Shown: positions 63,133 through 64,000 of the stretch, in pieces
Layout of the letters: the number at the start of each line of letters is the position of its first letter
How positions within the stretch are numbered: the first letter of the stretch is position 1
NCBI GenBank assembly: GCA_020846935.1
Contig: JADLCY010000008.1
Location: 1-64,000, forward strand
DNA from: Gemmatimonadaceae bacterium
Lineage (GTDB): Bacteria; Gemmatimonadota; Gemmatimonadetes; Gemmatimonadales; Gemmatimonadaceae
DNA length: 64,000 nt
Direction of reading: 5' to 3'
The notes under the pieces: model-generated
The model's input: the letters and a program-made list of their open reading frames with translations, nothing else
Databases searched by the model: none
Told to the model about the DNA's origin: nothing
Program-made: the position numbers and the translations under genes

Positions 63133-64000
63133 TCGACCGCGCCTGCGACATCATCGTCGTCGGCTCGGGCGCCGGAGGTGGCGCCGTCGCGGCGTCGCTG
63201 GCACCGATGGTGGCCCAGGGTGTTCGCGTGCTGGTGCTCGAGCAGGGCCCGCGGCTCGACGACCATGAATACACGGGCCGCGAAGAGGAGATGGCCGATG
63301 TCCTCTATGAAGATGGCGGCGGCTTTCTCACGGCCGACGGCAGCATGACCCTCGCGTTCGGGCGGCTCTACGGCGGATCGACGGTGGTGTACACCGGCAC
63401 GTCGCTCATTGCGCCCGATCGCGTCATCCGCGGGTGGTGCGTGCCGGGCCTCGACCAAGCCGACCTGCAGCGTCGCAGCGAGAAGTACATGGCGCAGAAC
63501 CACGTGCACTACCTGCCGCGCGTGCTGCTCAACGAGAACAACAAGCTGTTCTTCAATGGCTGCTATCGGCTCGGATTCCGGGCCGAGCAGTTTCCGCTCA
63601 ACGTGAACGGGTGTCAGGGCTCGTCGCTCTGCAACCTGGGGTGCCCTAACGGCGCAAAGATGGGCACGCACCGCGTACAGCTGCCGGCCGCCGAGCGCCT
63701 GGGCGTCGAGGTCGTGACGCGTGCCGAGGTCCTGCGGCTGGAGCAGCGGGTGGCGGTCGTGCGCGTCCATGACAAGCCGCCAGGGGGCAAGGGCCGGCCC
63801 TCGGAGTGGGCGCCGGGCGAATACCGCGTGTCGGCTCGCCTCATCGTCGCGGCCGGAGGAGCCATCGGTACGAGCGCGCTGTTGCTGCGCTCACCGGTCA
63901 CGCAGCGCGTTCCCGGGCTCGGCGAAAGCTTCACGTGCCACCCGGCGCACATCCTGGTCGCCGAACACGATCGCGAGATCACCAACGACGTGGGCCACCC
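63129..64000 (+). CDS. GMC-family FAD oxidoreductase, N-terminal part
   Basis: The frame from GTG 63129 is open to the window end (290 codons). The FAD-binding motif VVGSGAGGGAVAA (12-18 core GSGAGGG) is at the N-terminus, followed by VLVLEQGPRLDD. GRLYGGSTVVYTGTSL is the GMC signature region. Cys-rich GCQGSSLCNLGCPNGAKMG matches the conserved segment of long-chain alcohol and gluconate-type GMC dehydrogenases. LIVAAGGAIGTSALLLRS is the second flavin-binding motif. The catalytic His/Asn region lies beyond the window. It pairs with the upstream small subunit. Confidence 0.9.
   Translation, partial: MIDRACDIIVVGSGAGGGAVAASLAPMVAQGVRVLVLEQGPRLDDHEYTGREEEMADVLYEDGGGFLTADGSMTLAFGRLYGGSTVVYTGTSLIAPDRVIRGWCVPGLDQADLQRRSEKYMAQNHVHYLPRVLLNENNKLFFNGCYRLGFRAEQFPLNVNGCQGSSLCNLGCPNGAKMGTHRVQLPAAERLGVEVVTRAEVLRLEQRVAVVRVHDKPPGGKGRPSEWAPGEYRVSARLIVAAGGAIGTSALLLRSPVTQRVPGLGESFTCHPAHILVAEHDREITNDVGH

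Overview
The window is about 68 percent GC, with coding sequence packed on both strands, many ATGA or GTGA stop/start overlaps, frequent GTG starts and few good Shine-Dalgarno sites. It is rich in lipoproteins. It also carries a zinc metalloprotease of the DUF5117/DUF5118 type, FecR with a DUF4974-like C-terminus, TonB parts, CarboxypepD_reg-like proteins and a 6-bladed propeller lipoprotein. Together these suggest a chromosomal segment of a Gemmatimonadota bacterium (FCB side of the tree). This is inferred from gene content only. I see no rRNA, tRNA, insertion sequence, integrase or CRISPR array.

Layout. 1-6025 (minus strand): start of a class-III aminotransferase, an ABC-F ATPase, a small lipoprotein, and a three-gene operon (lipoprotein, secreted lipase-like hydrolase, PQQ-type propeller lipoprotein). 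6628-11716 (plus): a zinc metalloprotease lipoprotein, then a 10-cysteine secreted mini-protein behind a run of 12 G, a DsbA-like thioredoxin and a propeller lipoprotein. 11799-24712: three ECF sigma/anti-sigma modules. One is FecI/FecR with a TonB receptor carrying an STN domain. One is sigma/anti-sigma/DUF4097. One follows a VIT-VWA protein. An MFS pump, a flippase-like membrane protein and a TfoX-like protein lie among them. 24719-35230: VIT-VWA protein, lipoprotein, M20 peptidase, transketolase, PLP decarboxylase, HerA-like ATPase and Nudix hydrolase. 35249-39658: TonB, two tandem paralogues and a lipoprotein.

40016-58676 is one minus-strand run. In transcription order it holds glycogen phosphorylase, glycogen synthase, two GH57 enzymes, two paralogous ATP-grasp ligases, two alpha/beta esterases, a RimK-like ATP-grasp, a circularly permuted ATP-grasp, a GCS2-type carboxylate-amine ligase and a class-I amidotransferase-like gamma-glutamyl hydrolase, followed by a GAF histidine kinase and a LuxR-type regulator. 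Five ATP-dependent amide ligases, two esterases and one gamma-glutamyl hydrolase beside a complete alpha-glucan pathway is the strongest candidate here for an undescribed metabolic system. It could make, attach and remove a peptide-like or gamma-glutamyl small molecule.

58824-64000: an acetate-type symporter pair (ActP/YjcH), a two-lobed HD-GYP protein and a GMC oxidoreductase with its small subunit, cut by the window end.

Two sequence-level signals cross the annotation. The 7-mer CGTTAGG occurs 16 times and supplies ten in-frame TTA leucine codons, all in the context NCG-TTA-GGN. Several convergent gene pairs end in strong GC hairpins, two of which place the stop codon in the loop.
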